Source of the DNA: Candidatus Kurthia intestinigallinarum
GTDB taxonomy: Bacteria > Bacillota > Bacilli > Bacillales_A > Planococcaceae
Length of the DNA: 64,000 bases
Assembly (NCBI RefSeq): GCF_003991225.1
Contig: NZ_JTFC01000031.1
Coordinates: forward strand, 744,001-808,000
Direction of reading: 5' to 3'
Each line of letters begins with the position of its first letter. The first letter of the stretch is position 1. Of this stretch, positions 1 to 10,578 are shown piece by piece. Made by a program: the position numbers and the translations under genes. The notes under the pieces are model-generated. The model made no database searches. It saw only the letters and a list, made by a program, of their open reading frames with translations, and was not told where the DNA came from.

Positions 1-899
1 ACGAGTACCGGCTTCCCTAGAGAAGGTGCCTCTTCTTGTACACCACCAGAGTCCGTCATAATCATGAAGGACTTAGCAGCAAAGTTATGGAAGTCGAACA
101 CATCAAGTGGTTCGATTAAGTGTACTCTGCTCTCCCCCCCTAGTACGTCTGTTGCGATTTCTCGCACGACAGGGTTCAGATGAATAGGGTACACAACTTC
201 CACATCCTCGTGATCTTGAAGCAGGCGCTTAATCGCCCCGAAGATATGACGCATCGGTTCGCCAAGATTTTCACGACGATGTGCTGTCAGTAAAATCATG
301 CGCTCCCCTACTAGCTTCTCTAAAATCGGATGCGTGTACGAATCGTCGACCGTCGTCTTTAAAGCATCGATGGCTGTATTGCCTGTAACGACGATTGCAT
401 CTTCTTGCTTGTTCTCACGAAGTAAGTTTTCTTTTGCTTGTTCAGTTGGTGCAAAATGAATATCCGCCATGACACCTGTGAGCTGACGATTCATCTCCTC
501 AGGGTATGGTGAATATTTATTGCCCGTGCGAAGTCCTGCTTCTACATGCCCGACTGGGATTTGATTGTAAAATGCTGCAAGACTTGCAACAAATGTCGTT
601 GATGTATCTCCATGTACAAGCACGATATCTGGACGAGCTTCTTTCATTACAGCATCTAGCCCCTCTAAGCCACGTGTTGTGACATCGATTAGCGTTTGAC
701 GAGCTTTCATGATGTTCAGATCATAATCTGGTGTAATCTTAAACGTTTCAAGCACTTGGTCGAGCATTTCTCGATGCTGTGCTGTCACCGTCACGATTGT
801 TTCGATTTCTTCGTGCTTTTTCAGTTCTAGTACGAGTGGGGCCATCTTAATGGCTTCCGGTCTTGTTCCAAAAACTGTCATGACTTTCAACTTCGACAT
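1..899 (-). CDS. mnaA: UDP-N-acetylglucosamine 2-epimerase, non-hydrolysing (3' end outside window)
   Basis: The protein interconverts UDP-GlcNAc and UDP-ManNAc in the cytoplasm, supplying ManNAc for wall teichoic acid linkage units. The ATG at 899 follows GAGGACGG and opens MSKLKVMTVFGTRPEAIKMA, the family's N-terminal nucleotide-binding signature. About 299 codons are visible and the reading frame is still open at base 1 within the SLGKPVLV segment, so roughly the last 80 residues are missing. It starts 18 bases after the upp stop codon, which suggests cotranscription. Family identity is clear; the choice between mnaA and wecB as the name is convention. Confidence 0.93.
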   Translation of the reverse strand, partial: MSKLKVMTVFGTRPEAIKMAPLVLELKKHEEIETIVTVTAQHREMLDQVLETFKITPDYDLNIMKARQTLIDVTTRGLEGLDAVMKEARPDIVLVHGDTSTTFVASLAAFYNQIPVGHVEAGLRTGNKYSPYPEEMNRQLTGVMADIHFAPTEQAKENLLRENKQEDAIVVTGNTAIDALKTTVDDSYTHPILEKLVGERMILLTAHRRENLGEPMRHIFGAIKRLLQDHEDVEVVYPIHLNPVVREIATDVLGGESRVHLIEPLDVFDFHNFAAKSFMIMTDSGGVQEEAPSLGKPVL

Positions 900-917
900 T
901 TCTACACCGTCCTCTAA

Positions 918-1547
918 TTATTTAGTACCGAATAAACGGTCTCCTGCATCACCTAAACCAGGAACGATGTAGCCGTGGTCGTTTAATTTTTCATCTTTTG
1001 CTGCGATGTAAATATCAACATCTGGGTGTGCTTTTTGAAGTGCTTCTACGCCTTCTGGAGCTGCGATTAGGCACATGAATTTAATGCTTGTCGCACCGCG
1101 TTTTTTAAGTGAATTGATTGCTTCAATTGCAGAACCACCTGTTGCTAACATTGGGTCAACAACGTAGAAGTCACGTTCTTCAATATCTGCTGGGAATTTT
1201 GCATAGTATTCCACTGGTTGTAATGTTTCTGGGTCACGGTATAAACCAATATGCGCTACTTTTGCAGCTGGGATTAGTTTTAACATACCATCTACCATAC
1301 CTAAGCCTGCGCGTAGGATTGGCACGATTGCCATTTTTTTACCAGCTAAAACTTTTGTTTTTGCTGTTACAACTGGTGTTTCTGTTTCCACTTCTTCAAG
1401 CGGCATATCACGTGTGATTTCAAATGCCATTAACGTAGCAACTTCGTCTACTAGTTCACGGAATTCTTTCGTACCTGTATTTTTGTCACGAATAAAAGTT
1501 AATTTGTGCTGAATTAATGGATGGTCAAAGACGTATACTTTACCCAA
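918..1547 (-). CDS. upp: Uracil phosphoribosyltransferase
   Basis: This cytoplasmic salvage enzyme makes UMP from uracil and PRPP. The 209-residue length is typical, and the PRPP-binding loop [10 protein letters not shown] lies at residues 131-140. The start codon is TTG (1547-1545), set by GGGAG seven to nine bases upstream; no better ATG exists and [10 protein letters not shown] matches the family N-terminus. It follows glyA on the same strand as in B. subtilis, but a structured terminator and its own promoter separate the two, so it is probably transcribed with the epimerase gene downstream. Confidence 0.97.
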   Translation of the reverse strand: MGKVYVFDHPLIQHKLTFIRDKNTGTKEFRELVDEVATLMAFEITRDMPLEEVETETPVVTAKTKVLAGKKMAIVPILRAGLGMVDGMLKLIPAAKVAHIGLYRDPETLQPVEYYAKFPADIEERDFYVVDPMLATGGSAIEAINSLKKRGATSIKFMCLIAAPEGVEALQKAHPDVDIYIAAKDEKLNDHGYIVPGLGDAGDRLFGTK

Positions 1548-1581
1548 GGTTAAACACTCCCTATAAATAATTATCTTATCT

Positions 1582-1590
1582 ATTATAGCA
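1582..1590 (-). promoter_or_regulatory. Extended -10 promoter for upp
   Basis: The minus strand reads TGcTATAAT, an extended -10 element, 35 bases upstream of the upp TTG. The -35 region is poor, as is common with extended -10 promoters. A palindromic AAAGCGCTTT lies just upstream of the -10 and loosely resembles a catabolite-responsive (cre) site; that part is only a resemblance. Confidence 0.55.
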
Positions 1591-1808
1591 GAAAAAGCGC
1601 TTTCTTTTATGTCATTTCAATGGAAAATCAATTTTATGCCAATGAAACTATATTTTTTGAAGTTGCTGTATACTGCCCAATGTCCTATTAAAATCCACAA
1701 ACTACAAGAATAGATATATTATATAGAAGAAACTAGTATTTTCTAGCATCCTCTTCTATTCTCCCCTCTTCATAATTTCACAAAAAATAATAATTAAACA
1801 CGGGAAAA

Positions 1809-1904
1809 TAAAAAAAATGGACCATGACCTTGCACTCCCCTATTAGAAAGCGCACCAAAAAACATGTACAAACATGGCATTTGGAAAAGATCATCGTCCA
1901 TTTT
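1809..1904 (-). terminator. Long-armed terminator-like structure after glyA
   Basis: On the minus strand AAAATGGAC (from 1904) pairs with GTCCATTTT (to 1814), and the next six bases ATGATC pair with GGTCAT after one mismatch. A T run follows, and the large loop contains a second small hairpin (CATGT/ACATG). This sits directly after the glyA stop and probably ends that transcript. The rest of the 1548-1909 gap is AT-rich with no ORF I can support. Confidence 0.5.
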
Positions 1905-1909
1905 AATAA

Positions 1910-3163
1910 TTAAGCGTAGATTGGGTGTTTATCTGTTAAAACTTTTACGCGCGCTTTCGCATCTTCTTTAACAGCTGCATCTTCTGGATTTTTAAGAACA
2001 GCCGCAATTAATGCGCCTACTTCTTTCATATCCTCTTCTACAAAGCCACGAGAAGTAATAGCTGGAGTACCGATACGTACGCCTGAAGTTACGAATGGTT
2101 TTTCAGGGTCATATGGGATACCATTTTTATTTGCTGTGATGTTTACTTCATCAAGTAAGGCTTCGGCTACTTTACCAGTTAGGTTTAGTGAGCGTACATC
2201 TAATAGAAGTAAGTGGTTATCTGTACCACCAGAAACAAGGTCGATACCTTCAGCTTGTAATGCTTCGCCTAGCGCTTTTGCATTGTTGATCACTTGTTGT
2301 GCGTATTCTTTAAATTCAGGCTGTAATGCTTCACCGAAAGCAACTGCTTTACCAGCGATAACGTGCATTAATGGACCACCTTGGATACCAGGGAAGATTG
2401 ATTTATCAATTTTCTTAGCCCATTCTTCTGAAGTTAAGATCATACCACCACGTGGACCACGTAATGTTTTATGTGTTGTCGTTGTAACGAAGTCCGCATA
2501 TGGTACTGGATTTGGATGAAGGCCTGCTGCTACAAGACCAGCGATATGCGCCATATCCACCATGAATAATGCGCCTACTTCATCCGCGATTTCGCGGAAT
2601 TTTGCGAAGTCGATTTGACGAGGGTATGCACTAGCACCTGCAACGATTAATTTTGGTTTGTGCTCTAATGCTTTTGCACGTACATCTTCATAATCGATTA
2701 CGTTTGTATCTTTTGTTACACCGTATTCAACGAAGTTGTATTGAACGCCAGAGAAGTTGACTGGGCTACCATGTGTTAAGTGACCACCATGAGCAAGGTT
2801 CATACCAAGCACTGTATCGCCTGGTTCTAAAACAGTGAAGTACACAGCCATGTTCGCTTGTGCGCCAGAGTGTGGTTGTACGTTTACATGTTCTGCACCG
2901 AATAATTCTTTTGCACGATCGCGCGCAATATCTTCAACAATATCAACGAATTCGCAGCCACCATAGTAACGTTTACCTGGATAACCTTCTGCGTATTTGT
3001 TTGTAAGTACTGAGCCTTGCGCTTCGATAACTGCTGCTGAAACGATGTTTTCAGATGCGATTAATTCGATGTTTGCTTGTTGACGCGCAAACTCTTTTTC
3101 CATCGCTTCAAATACTGCTGAATCTTGTGCTTTTAAATTTTCTTGTGCTGCAAGTTTTGCCAT
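1910..3163 (-). CDS. glyA: Serine hydroxymethyltransferase
   Basis: This PLP enzyme converts serine and tetrahydrofolate to glycine and methylene-THF, feeding one-carbon metabolism. At 417 residues it has full family length. The cofactor lysine is K232 in the [11 protein letters not shown] motif, and the substrate-binding IELIASENI segment is at residues 32-40. The ATG at 3163 follows an AGGGGGAAA ribosome site. It lies 44 bases behind ywlG in the conserved rpiB-ywlG-glyA order. Confidence 0.98.
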   Translation of the reverse strand: MAKLAAQENLKAQDSAVFEAMEKEFARQQANIELIASENIVSAAVIEAQGSVLTNKYAEGYPGKRYYGGCEFVDIVEDIARDRAKELFGAEHVNVQPHSGAQANMAVYFTVLEPGDTVLGMNLAHGGHLTHGSPVNFSGVQYNFVEYGVTKDTNVIDYEDVRAKALEHKPKLIVAGASAYPRQIDFAKFREIADEVGALFMVDMAHIAGLVAAGLHPNPVPYADFVTTTTHKTLRGPRGGMILTSEEWAKKIDKSIFPGIQGGPLMHVIAGKAVAFGEALQPEFKEYAQQVINNAKALGEALQAEGIDLVSGGTDNHLLLLDVRSLNLTGKVAEALLDEVNITANKNGIPYDPEKPFVTSGVRIGTPAITSRGFVEEDMKEVGALIAAVLKNPEDAAVKEDAKARVKVLTDKHPIYA

Positions 3164-3207
3164 TACTCTTTTTCCCCCTAAAATCTTTTTTAATTTATAT
3201 GAACATC

Positions 3208-3765
3208 CTATTCAGATGTTTCTAACGTATAAACTGCGCGTTCACCGCCGATTAATTTCGGACGTGTTTTCGCTGCTGTAACAACTGCCTCACCAATTGT
3301 TTTCACCGATGTACGAATCGGAACAGCCACGCGTTTTAAATGCATACCGATGAGCGTTTGCCCAATATCGATGCCTGCGTGTGCCTGTACTTCCTCAACA
3401 ACAACCGGATCTTCCAAATGGCGATATGCATAGGTTGACATCGAGCCCCCAGCTTTACGCACCGGAACGACTGCTACTTCTTCATAACCATATTTTTCGG
3501 CTGCCGCGCGCTCTAGTGTGATGGCACGATTTAAATGCTCACAGCCTTGAAAAGCTAAATAAACACCTTGTTCATTTGCGAAGTTTTGAAGTGGTCGGAA
3601 TAATGCTTCTGCAATCTCCATGCCACCTGCTGTGCCAATTTTTTCACCTTTCACTTCAGATGTTGAACACCCGATGACGAACAGTTGGCCTTTTTTAAGT
3701 GGTGCCTGTTCTACAAATTCATCGAGTAACGTTTGAAGCTCGGTTTCGATTTGTTGTAGCGTCAT
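3208..3765 (-). CDS. ywlG: YwlG, UPF0340 / TIGR01440 family protein
   Basis: This is a conserved Firmicutes protein of unknown biochemical role, always found between rpiB and glyA. I place the start at ATG 3765, giving 185 residues ([11 protein letters not shown]). The in-frame GTG nine bases upstream (3774) is part of the GAGGTG ribosome site, so the 188-residue reading is unlikely. The ywlG start is only 12 bases from the rpiB stop, indicating translational coupling. Its sequence carries conserved GCSTSEV and CEHLNRA stretches whose function I cannot assign. Confidence 0.9.
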   Translation of the reverse strand: MTLQQIETELQTLLDEFVEQAPLKKGQLFVIGCSTSEVKGEKIGTAGGMEIAEALFRPLQNFANEQGVYLAFQGCEHLNRAITLERAAAEKYGYEEVAVVPVRKAGGSMSTYAYRHLEDPVVVEEVQAHAGIDIGQTLIGMHLKRVAVPIRTSVKTIGEAVVTAAKTRPKLIGGERAVYTLETSE

Positions 3766-3777
3766 GCTTGTCACCTC

Positions 3778-4221
3778 TTAGTTTTTTGCTTCGATTTCTG
3801 TGATTTTGCTTACGCGACGCTCGTGACGACCGCCTTCAAAATCTGTCGCTAACCAAATATCAACGATGTCTAATGCTAGGCCAGCGCCGATAACACGTTC
3901 ACCCATTGCGATAACGTTTGAATCATTATGACAGCGTGTTGCTTTTGCTGAGAATGTATCGTGAACTAACGCACAACGCACGCCTTTTACTTTGTTCGCC
4001 GCAATTGACATGCCGATACCTGTACCACAAATTAGGATCCCTTTATCAAATTCGCCGCTCGCTACGCCTTCTGCTACTGGCATCGCGAAGTCCGGATAAT
4101 CGACTGAGCCGTCCTCTTTTGGACCGAAGTCAGTATATTCATAACCTTTTGCGTCTAAAAGTCCTTTAATTTCTTTACGTAAGTTGTTACCACCGTGATC
4201 AGATGCGATTGCAATTTTCAC
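3778..4221 (-). CDS. rpiB: Ribose-5-phosphate isomerase B
   Basis: The RpiB/LacAB-family isomerase interconverts ribose 5-phosphate and ribulose 5-phosphate in the pentose phosphate pathway. The 147-residue protein has the DHGG phosphate-binding motif at residues 8-11 and the catalytic cysteine C65 in ILICGTGIGMSIAANK. It heads the ywlF-ywlG-glyA run; a terminator and about 300 AT-rich bases separate it from the chemotaxis gene upstream. Confidence 0.95.
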   Translation of the reverse strand: MKIAIASDHGGNNLRKEIKGLLDAKGYEYTDFGPKEDGSVDYPDFAMPVAEGVASGEFDKGILICGTGIGMSIAANKVKGVRCALVHDTFSAKATRCHNDSNVIAMGERVIGAGLALDIVDIWLATDFEGGRHERRVSKITEIEAKN

Positions 4222-4444
4222 AGTTATCCCTCATTTCTTAATCTTAGTCAAAATCAGTGTACCACTTATTTCAAGAGAATAACATCATTATGAGATGAAT
4301 TTCAGGAATAAATTTTCGCTAAAAAGCGAACATTTAAGTTCATAAATAAGTGAACATATGTATTTTAAAATAAAATTAGCGATTTAAAAGATTAATCTAC
4401 TCGGATAATTCGTATTTTACCAAGTATTTCATTGTTGCACAACC

Positions 4445-4482
4445 TAAAAAAGATGATTCTGTATCAAATACAGAATCATCTT
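4445..4482 (-). terminator. Intrinsic terminator of the chemotaxis receptor gene
   Basis: A perfect 15-bp stem (4450-4464 with 4468-4482) and three-base loop are followed on the minus strand by a T run. It lies 44 bases past the stop of the receptor gene. The remaining part of the 4222-4525 gap is AT-rich and must contain the rpiB promoter, but I could not place a convincing -35/-10 pair. Confidence 0.9.
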
Positions 4483-4525
4483 ACATGACTGCCTTAAATT
4501 TGTTCGTAAACGAGCACTTCATTCA

Positions 4526-5809
4526 CTAGCGTTGAAACTTCGCTATGACTTCATATAACTCACGAGTTTGATAATTTACATCTTCCATTAAACGATTCAT
4601 GTCATCAATCGCTTTTACTTGTTTTTCAGTCGCCTGCTGAACATCCTGTGTGCCGACGGACGTTTGCTTCGCAATGGCTGCTACTTCCTGTGACTGTGCG
4701 GTGGTTTGTTCAAGCATATTACGCTGCTCATCTGCAAGATGTGAAATCTCTGTCACCGACTTCGCTACCTCATGAATCATCGTCGTCATGCCATCTACTG
4801 CCTCAGTTGTCGCGGCAACACGTGCCACCTCTTTTTCCGTTGTTGTCACCTGCTCATGCATCGACGCAACGACCGTTTTTACATCACCCTGCATTTTATG
4901 AATTAAATCCGTAATATTATGCGCGGCTTCTGAGCTACCATCTGCTAGTTTTCGTACTTCCTCAGCAACGACCGCAAAGCCTTTCCCATGCTCCCCTGCA
5001 CGTGCCGCTTCAATCGACGCATTTAGCGCAAGTAAATTTGTCTGATCTGCAATTGAGCTCACAAGCTGAATAATATGTTCAATTTCCGTCGCATTTTTCT
5101 CAAGCTGTAAAATTTCTTCAAGTGATTGACGATTATTATCGACCATATTTTGTACACCATTTACGAGTAAATTAATCTGCTCTGTCGCAGCCGTCAATTC
5201 TTTAACCATTAATTTTGAAGTTGATTGTGAAACATCCACATAATCACTCACTGAGTTCGTAATATCGCGTACATTTTCTAATGAGTTTGCTGTAAACTGT
5301 ACCGCATTCGATGATTGCTCAGCACCAATTGAAATATCCGAAATCGTTTTCGCGATAGCATCGGTTTGTGCCGTCGCCTGCTGCGTACCTGATGATAATT
5401 TTTGCATGCTCGTATTCGTCGCTTCAAAATTATCCTCGATACGCGCAACCATTGAGCGTAAATTGACAAGCATCGTTTGGAAAGCCTTCGCAAGGGATTC
5501 CATTTCGTCATTCGTTTTTGGAATATCAATATCACGACCAATTTCACCACGCGCGGCCGCATTTGCTACTTCCTCTAGTTGCTGAAGCGGTCGCACTAAA
5601 ATAACACCTAAAAACCCAGCTAAAATACCTGACCAAATAATACCCAGTGCATATGTAACGATTTCAAATACTTTTCGATTTGTCTCCGGGAAAAACATTG
5701 GTTGTACATATTCAATGAAAAGAAAGCTAATGCTGTATGTAACGATGGCCAGCGCCACCACAAATACAATCAATTTTTTCCGCAAACCAAACTTCACACG
5801 ACTTTCCAT
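4526..5809 (-). CDS. Methyl-accepting chemotaxis protein with a very small sensor loop
   Basis: The 427-residue receptor has two membrane helices (about 10-32 and 46-72) separated by only a short external loop, then a HAMP linker and a long coiled-coil signalling domain. The CheA/CheW contact tip [18 protein letters not shown] is intact. With almost no extracytoplasmic ligand domain it may sense a membrane or intracellular cue, though that is inference. It lies between rpiB and ywlE, where B. subtilis has ywlD and spoIIR. It is 12 bases behind the ywlE start region on the same strand and has its own terminator. Confidence 0.92.
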   Translation of the reverse strand: MESRVKFGLRKKLIVFVVALAIVTYSISFLFIEYVQPMFFPETNRKVFEIVTYALGIIWSGILAGFLGVILVRPLQQLEEVANAAARGEIGRDIDIPKTNDEMESLAKAFQTMLVNLRSMVARIEDNFEATNTSMQKLSSGTQQATAQTDAIAKTISDISIGAEQSSNAVQFTANSLENVRDITNSVSDYVDVSQSTSKLMVKELTAATEQINLLVNGVQNMVDNNRQSLEEILQLEKNATEIEHIIQLVSSIADQTNLLALNASIEAARAGEHGKGFAVVAEEVRKLADGSSEAAHNITDLIHKMQGDVKTVVASMHEQVTTTEKEVARVAATTEAVDGMTTMIHEVAKSVTEISHLADEQRNMLEQTTAQSQEVAAIAKQTSVGTQDVQQATEKQVKAIDDMNRLMEDVNYQTRELYEVIAKFQR

Positions 5810-5821
5810 ACAATTCCTCCT

Positions 5822-6253
5822 CTAATGCCATTTTTCTACGATCACATCAATCAGCTTTGATAACTCTTTAAATGTTTCACGATAAATTGCGGTCGAACCA
5901 CCGTAAGGATCACTTACATCCCCGTCTTGGTCTAGCGCATATTCCTTCAGTGAGAACGTTTTATCTGCTACATGAGGATATGCTTGAAGAAGACCATTTT
6001 TATGTGATACGGTCATCGTTAAAATTAAATCGGCCCATGCTAAATCATCTGGCGTAACGGCTGATGTTGTGTGTGGCATCCACATATTTTCCTCTTGTAG
6101 TACTTGTGTCGTACCTGTAGACATCACACCTCCTGGCATTGCGTAAATTCCTGCTGATTTTACTTCAACACCTTCTAATTTTTTGGCTGCTAAAATCGCG
6201 GCAGCCATCGGACTTCGACATGTGTTTCCCGTACAAATGAAATAAATATTCAT
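5822..6253 (-). CDS. ywlE: Low-molecular-weight protein arginine phosphatase YwlE
   Basis: The family removes phosphate from arginine residues marked by the McsB kinase. The phosphatase loop CTGNTCRS starts at C7, with R13 as binding arginine and T11 as the residue linked in YwlE to phosphoarginine selectivity. The general acid loop DPYGG is near the C-terminus. I use ATG 6253 (143 residues): the in-frame GTG at 6265 overlaps the GGTGGAG ribosome site. A conventional tyrosine-phosphatase role is less likely because of T11. Confidence 0.9.
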   Translation of the reverse strand: MNIYFICTGNTCRSPMAAAILAAKKLEGVEVKSAGIYAMPGGVMSTGTTQVLQEENMWMPHTTSAVTPDDLAWADLILTMTVSHKNGLLQAYPHVADKTFSLKEYALDQDGDVSDPYGGSTAIYRETFKELSKLIDVIVEKWH

Positions 6254-6321
6254 TGTCTTCTCCACCTTTCTTTCATCGTTCTAATTACATTGATTATAAG
6301 CTATTTTAAGTCAAAAATCAC

Positions 6322-6379
6322 AAAAAAGAGGCCTTAACAGTAGGCATATGAAATGGCAACTGTCAAAACCTCTCTTTTT
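6322..6379 (-). terminator. Intrinsic terminator after ywlC
   Basis: On the minus strand AGAGG and GACAGT pair with ACTGTT and CCTCT around an irregular loop, followed by TTTTTT. It is positioned just after the ywlC stop, closing the prfA-prmC-ywlC operon. Confidence 0.75.
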
Positions 6380-6391
6380 CTATTCTAAGGA

Positions 6392-7417
6392 TTAGCCTTC
6401 GTACCAATGACCGCCTGCTGATTTTTCAAGACGGTTCATAATCGCTGAACCCATATCATTTTTATCCGTTACCGTCGCCAAAACGACATCGGCATTGGTC
6501 GCATTACACGCGCGCAGTGCATCATATAAATGGGCCGCCATCTGCTCATGTGTCCCATCACCGAATGTGAAGAACCAATCCGCTTCAAGTTTTCCAAAAT
6601 GGTCGGGTGCAAGAAGTGCTACCTTTTTGCCGTCCGCATGAAGCGCTGCTAGTGCCTCTTTTACTTCTACTTCATCGTTATCGATTAAAAGCACAGGTGC
6701 ATCTGGCGCGTAATGTGTATATTTCATACCTGGCGCTTTTGGGGCACCGGCTTTTTGCTCGATATGCGTTGGCTCATTGACTGGGCCAATGACCGCTTCG
6801 AACATTTCTTTCGTAATACCGCCCGGACGTAAAATCGTTGGGGTATCGAGTGTTAAATCGATAACCGTTGATTCCACACCAATGCCTGTCGCACCGCCAT
6901 CTAAAATCAGTGGAATACGACCTGTTAAGTCTTCCTCAACATGAACGCCCTCGGTCGGACTTGGTTTCCCACTTGTGTTGGCACTTGGCGCAGCCACTGG
7001 TTCATCCAATTGTCGTAATAATCGTAAGGCAACAGGATGATTTGGCATACGAATGCCTACTGTATCAAGACCAGCTGTTACTTTTTCAGATAGCGCACCA
7101 GGCTTCACATGACAAATGACCGTTAATGGACCCGGCCAAAATGCATCCATACATTTTTTCGCCTTTTCTGAAATGTTATCAACATAACGCTCCAGTTGGT
7201 CAAAGGCGCCAATATGCACGATTAGCGGATTATCCGACGGACGACCCTTCGCAGCATAAATTGCGGTTACGGCCGCATCATTCGTCGCAATACCACCAAG
7301 GCCATACACGGTCTCGGTTGGAAATGCGACAACCTCGCCTGCTTTTAATAACGCCACTGCTTCGTCAAAAGCAGGGTCTTCTGTTACGCCATCTACGATT
7401 ACTCGTTTCGTTTCCAT
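6392..7417 (-). CDS. ywlC: L-threonylcarbamoyladenylate synthase (Sua5 type)
   Basis: The enzyme uses threonine, bicarbonate and ATP to make the threonylcarbamoyl-AMP used for t6A37 modification of ANN-decoding tRNAs. At 341 residues it is the two-domain Sua5 form: an N-terminal YrdC domain (about 15-200, with FPTETVYGLGG and the KGRPSDNPL loop) and a C-terminal Sua5 domain joined by a linker (KAPGMKYTHYAPDAP). It directly follows prmC, matching the prfA-prmC-ywlC order in Bacillus. Confidence 0.95.
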   Translation of the reverse strand: METKRVIVDGVTEDPAFDEAVALLKAGEVVAFPTETVYGLGGIATNDAAVTAIYAAKGRPSDNPLIVHIGAFDQLERYVDNISEKAKKCMDAFWPGPLTVICHVKPGALSEKVTAGLDTVGIRMPNHPVALRLLRQLDEPVAAPSANTSGKPSPTEGVHVEEDLTGRIPLILDGGATGIGVESTVIDLTLDTPTILRPGGITKEMFEAVIGPVNEPTHIEQKAGAPKAPGMKYTHYAPDAPVLLIDNDEVEVKEALAALHADGKKVALLAPDHFGKLEADWFFTFGDGTHEQMAAHLYDALRACNATNADVVLATVTDKNDMGSAIMNRLEKSAGGHWYEG

Positions 7418-7433
7418 GTTGTTGATTCCTCAC

Positions 7434-8297
7434 TTACTTAGTTAATTCGCAAAATACCATACGGTCCTGCCCAAACATATCTTTCACAACTTCGACTTTT
7501 GCATGTTCAACATGCTGACGGAAGAAGCCGGCTACTGCATTCCCTTGTAGATAGCCAATCTCAACGCCAATTAGTCCAGGTCGATTCATCAGTGCTGGTA
7601 GATTCTCTGCTAGCTTACGATATAAAATCAATCCATCTTCCTCTGCAAATAATGCAGTATGTGGCTCATGCTTAATGACGGAATCATCCATGACAGCCAC
7701 TTCTGACTGTGCGATATAAGGTGGATTCGACAATACGACATCCCATTTTTGATGTGCAATCGGCGCCGTTAAATCCCCTTCTAGAAACTGAATATCCGCC
7801 TCTAGTGCCTCAGCGTTACGCTTTGCTACCGCTAGTGCTGCCGCTGAAATATCCGTTGCTGTCACATGAAGCTTCGCACATTCTTTCTTCATTGAAATCG
7901 CAATCGCACCACTGCCTGTGCCGATATCTGCCACCTGAATATCATCATGACCAAATAATTTACGCATACGCTGCAATGAATAATGAACAAGCTCCTCCGT
8001 TTCCGGACGTGGAATTAAGACATTTTCATCGACATAAAATGAACGACCGTAAAATTCCTCATGATGTGTAATGTACTGTACAGGCATACCACCAATATGT
8101 GTATGCACAGCCTCTTCAAATTTTTGCAGGTCAGCCGCCGCTACCTCATCTTGCATCGCCATCACTAAATGCGTATAATCCACATCCAACACATACTGCA
8201 TCAGCAGCTGACCGACACGCGTCTCACAATTTGCTTCCTCTAAAATAGAAGAAGCCCAATCAAGGGCCTCAAAAACTCGCTTAGAATCGTTGTTCAT
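7434..8297 (-). CDS. prmC: Peptide chain release factor N5-glutamine methyltransferase
   Basis: PrmC methylates the glutamine of the GGQ motif in release factors with S-adenosylmethionine. The 287-residue protein shows PRPETEELV (97-105), the SAM loop [10 protein letters not shown] (124-133) and the catalytic NPPY (191-194). Its ATG lies inside the last codons of prfA, a 17-base overlap, so it is translated with its own substrate. Confidence 0.97.
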   Translation of the reverse strand: MNNDSKRVFEALDWASSILEEANCETRVGQLLMQYVLDVDYTHLVMAMQDEVAAADLQKFEEAVHTHIGGMPVQYITHHEEFYGRSFYVDENVLIPRPETEELVHYSLQRMRKLFGHDDIQVADIGTGSGAIAISMKKECAKLHVTATDISAAALAVAKRNAEALEADIQFLEGDLTAPIAHQKWDVVLSNPPYIAQSEVAVMDDSVIKHEPHTALFAEEDGLILYRKLAENLPALMNRPGLIGVEIGYLQGNAVAGFFRQHVEHAKVEVVKDMFGQDRMVFCELTK

Positions 8298-9360
8298 TTA
8301 GAGCATCCAATTTTTTAGCTTGTTCTTCCATAATTAATGCATCGATAACGTCATCTAGTTTACCGTCAATAATTTGGTCTAATTTTTGGATTGTTAATCC
8401 GATACGGTGATCCGTTACGCGGTTTTGTGGATAGTTGTACGTACGGATACGTTCTGAACGATCACCTGTACCAACAGCTGATTTACGTTCTGCATCGTAT
8501 TTTGATTGTTCTTCTTGTTGTAATTTATCGTAAACACGTGCGCGAAGGATTTTCATCGCTTTTTCACGGTTTTTAAGTTGTGAACGCTCATCTTGCATTG
8601 CAACAACAACGCCTGTTGGAATATGTGTCATACGAACAGCTGATGCCGTTTTGTTGACGTGCTGACCACCGGCACCTGATGCATGATAAATATCAACGCG
8701 GATATCTTTATCTTGTAAATCAAGTTCAACTTCAGCAGCTTCTGGCATTACAACAACCGTTGCTGTAGATGTGTGCACGCGACCTTGTGATTCTGTTTCC
8801 GGAACACGTTGTACGCGGTGTGCGCCACTTTCGTATTTTAATTTAGAGTAAACATCGCTACCTGAAATCATAATAACGATTTCTTTATAACCACCAAGCT
8901 CAGTAGGGTTAGCAGAAACGATTTCTGTTCTCCAACCTTGTGTTTCAGCATATTTGCTGTACATACGGAATAGTGAGTTTGCGAATAAAGCCGCCTCGTC
9001 GCCACCCGCTGCACCACGAATTTCCATGATAATGTTTTTACCATCATTCGGGTCCTTTGGAATTAATAAAATTTTCATTTTTTCTTCTAAATCAGGAATT
9101 TGCACTTCAAGTTCTTTTAATTCCTCTTGTGCCATTTCCTTCATTTCAGGATCATCTTCCATATCAATTAAATCTTTCGCATCTTGGATTTGTTCTTTAA
9201 TTGATTTATATTCACGATAAACAGTTACGGTTTCTTGAATATCCGATTGTTCCTTTGAAAATTGGGCTAATTTTTTTGAATCAGATACGATATCTGGGTC
9301 ACTAAGAAGCTCGTTTAAACGTTCATAACGGTCTTCTACTGCTTGTAGGCGATCAAACAT
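8281..9360 (-). CDS. prfA: Peptide chain release factor 1
   Basis: RF1 reads UAA and UAG and triggers peptide release. The 359-residue protein has the codon-recognition tripeptide PET (187-189, the PxT motif) and the catalytic GGQ (231-233). Overlap with prmC links the factor to its methylase. Confidence 0.98.
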   Translation of the reverse strand: MFDRLQAVEDRYERLNELLSDPDIVSDSKKLAQFSKEQSDIQETVTVYREYKSIKEQIQDAKDLIDMEDDPEMKEMAQEELKELEVQIPDLEEKMKILLIPKDPNDGKNIIMEIRGAAGGDEAALFANSLFRMYSKYAETQGWRTEIVSANPTELGGYKEIVIMISGSDVYSKLKYESGAHRVQRVPETESQGRVHTSTATVVVMPEAAEVELDLQDKDIRVDIYHASGAGGQHVNKTASAVRMTHIPTGVVVAMQDERSQLKNREKAMKILRARVYDKLQQEEQSKYDAERKSAVGTGDRSERIRTYNYPQNRVTDHRIGLTIQKLDQIIDGKLDDVIDALIMEEQAKKLDALNEQRF

Positions 9361-9440
9361 ATACTTTCACCTATTCCTTTCTGTTCTATCTATTATTTAT
9401 TTTTCATTAAAGTTAAATTACTTCCTCAATTAGTATAAAG

Positions 9441-9467
9441 AAAAAGAGTAACACATGCTACTCTTTT
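9441..9467 (-). terminator. Intrinsic terminator after tdk
   Basis: The inverted repeat GAAAAGAGTA/TACTCTTTTTC read on the minus strand ends in a T-rich tail. It lies between the tdk stop and prfA. Confidence 0.75.
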
Positions 9468-9516
9468 CAAAAATTGCACTTTCTTCATTTTACTACGAAA
9501 GCGTCTTTTTAGGTCA

Positions 9517-10119
9517 TTATTTTACTTCATCTAATTGCGTTGCACCGGTTGGTACATAGTGATGATGACGACAACGTGGCTCGTAGGCTTCTGAAGCACC
9601 TACTAAAATAACGGGATCATCTGCTTTCGCAGGCTCACCATTAATTAAGCGCTGTGTACGGCTTGCAGGTGACCCACAAACACTACATACTGCTTGTAGT
9701 TTCGTTACTTGCTCCGCAATCGCCATTAAGAATGGCATTGGCCCAAATGGAACCCCTTTAAAGTCTTGGTCTAAACCAGCTAAGATAACACGGAAGCCGT
9801 GATCTGCAAGTTTTTGAACCGTTTCGATAATATCTTCTCCGAAAAATTGTGCTTCATCGATGGCGATTAAATCGTACTCATCATCAATATAAGACCACAT
9901 TTCCTCTGTTTTTTCGATTGGATGTGCAATAACTGTCGTACCGTTGTGACTTACGACCGCTTCCTCGCTGTAGCGATTGTCAATCTTCGGTTTGAATACC
10001 GCAATCTTTTGTTTTGCGAATTGGGCGCGGCGCACACGGCGGATCAGTTCTTCCGATTTTCCAGAGAACATACTGCCGCAAATTACTTCAACCCAGCCAT
10101 TTTGAGACATAACGTACAT
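9517..10119 (-). CDS. tdk: Thymidine kinase
   Basis: This type II thymidine kinase phosphorylates thymidine for dTTP salvage. The 200-residue protein has the P-loop GSMFSGKS (15-22), a Walker-B-like DEAQFF segment, the zinc-ribbon cysteines in CSVCGS and CRHHH, and the TQRLI nucleoside lasso. The first ATG, ten bases after AGAAGGGAG, is used. It lies between rpmE and prfA as in other Bacillales. Confidence 0.97.
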   Translation of the reverse strand: MYVMSQNGWVEVICGSMFSGKSEELIRRVRRAQFAKQKIAVFKPKIDNRYSEEAVVSHNGTTVIAHPIEKTEEMWSYIDDEYDLIAIDEAQFFGEDIIETVQKLADHGFRVILAGLDQDFKGVPFGPMPFLMAIAEQVTKLQAVCSVCGSPASRTQRLINGEPAKADDPVILVGASEAYEPRCRHHHYVPTGATQLDEVK

Positions 10120-10162
10120 GGTGTATAGGCTCCCTTCTAAAAATATCTACTCTCTATCATAA

Positions 10163-10193
10163 CAAAAAAGAGCTCACGTACTGCTCTTTTTTT
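10163..10193. terminator. Bidirectional hairpin between rpmE and tdk
   Basis: AAAAGAGC and GCTCTTTT form an 8-bp stem with A and T runs on both sides. It comes after the main rpmE terminator and may be a second stop for rpmE transcripts. Confidence 0.6.
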
Positions 10194-10272
10194 AATAATT
10201 ATTTGTTATGTACGAACGAAAATCTTTAAGTAATAACGGAATTTATACTACACGATTTTCGTATCGCAGGCA

Positions 10273-10316
10273 AGAAAAATACCTGCTACGCAACATGTGC
10301 ATAGCAGGCATATTTT
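10273..10316 (-). terminator. Intrinsic terminator of rpmE
   Basis: On the minus strand CCTGCTATGC pairs with GCGTAGCAGG around an 8-base loop (one wobble), and the outer arms lead into TATTTTTC. It is directly downstream of the rpmE stop. Confidence 0.85.
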
Positions 10317-10331
10317 CTACTTAAATAAAAA

Positions 10332-10532
10332 TTATTTAAGGTTGTATTTTTTGTTGAAGCGATCAACACGACCGTCAGCAGATGCGAATTTTTGACGACC
10401 TGTGTAGAATGGGTGACATTCGTTACAGAATTCGACGTTAATAGTTTCTTTTACTGAACCTACAGTGAAAGAGTTACCGCATGAGCATGTTACAGTTGCT
10501 TGTTTGAAATCTGGGTGGATACCTTGTTTCAT
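10332..10532 (-). CDS. rpmE: 50S ribosomal protein L31, zinc form
   Basis: This 66-residue ribosomal protein starts at ATG 10532 after GAGAGGAGA; a longer in-frame reading to 10658 lacks a ribosome site and has no resemblance to L31. C16, C18, C36 and C39 make the zinc site of the RpmE (C+) type, so a zinc-free paralogue (YtiA type) may exist elsewhere under Zur control. It follows rho on the same strand. Confidence 0.97.
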   Translation of the reverse strand: MKQGIHPDFKQATVTCSCGNSFTVGSVKETINVEFCNECHPFYTGRQKFASADGRVDRFNKKYNLK

Positions 10533-10578
10533 AGTTAATGTTCTCCTCTCGCCCTGAACCATCTGGAACAGAGTTAGT

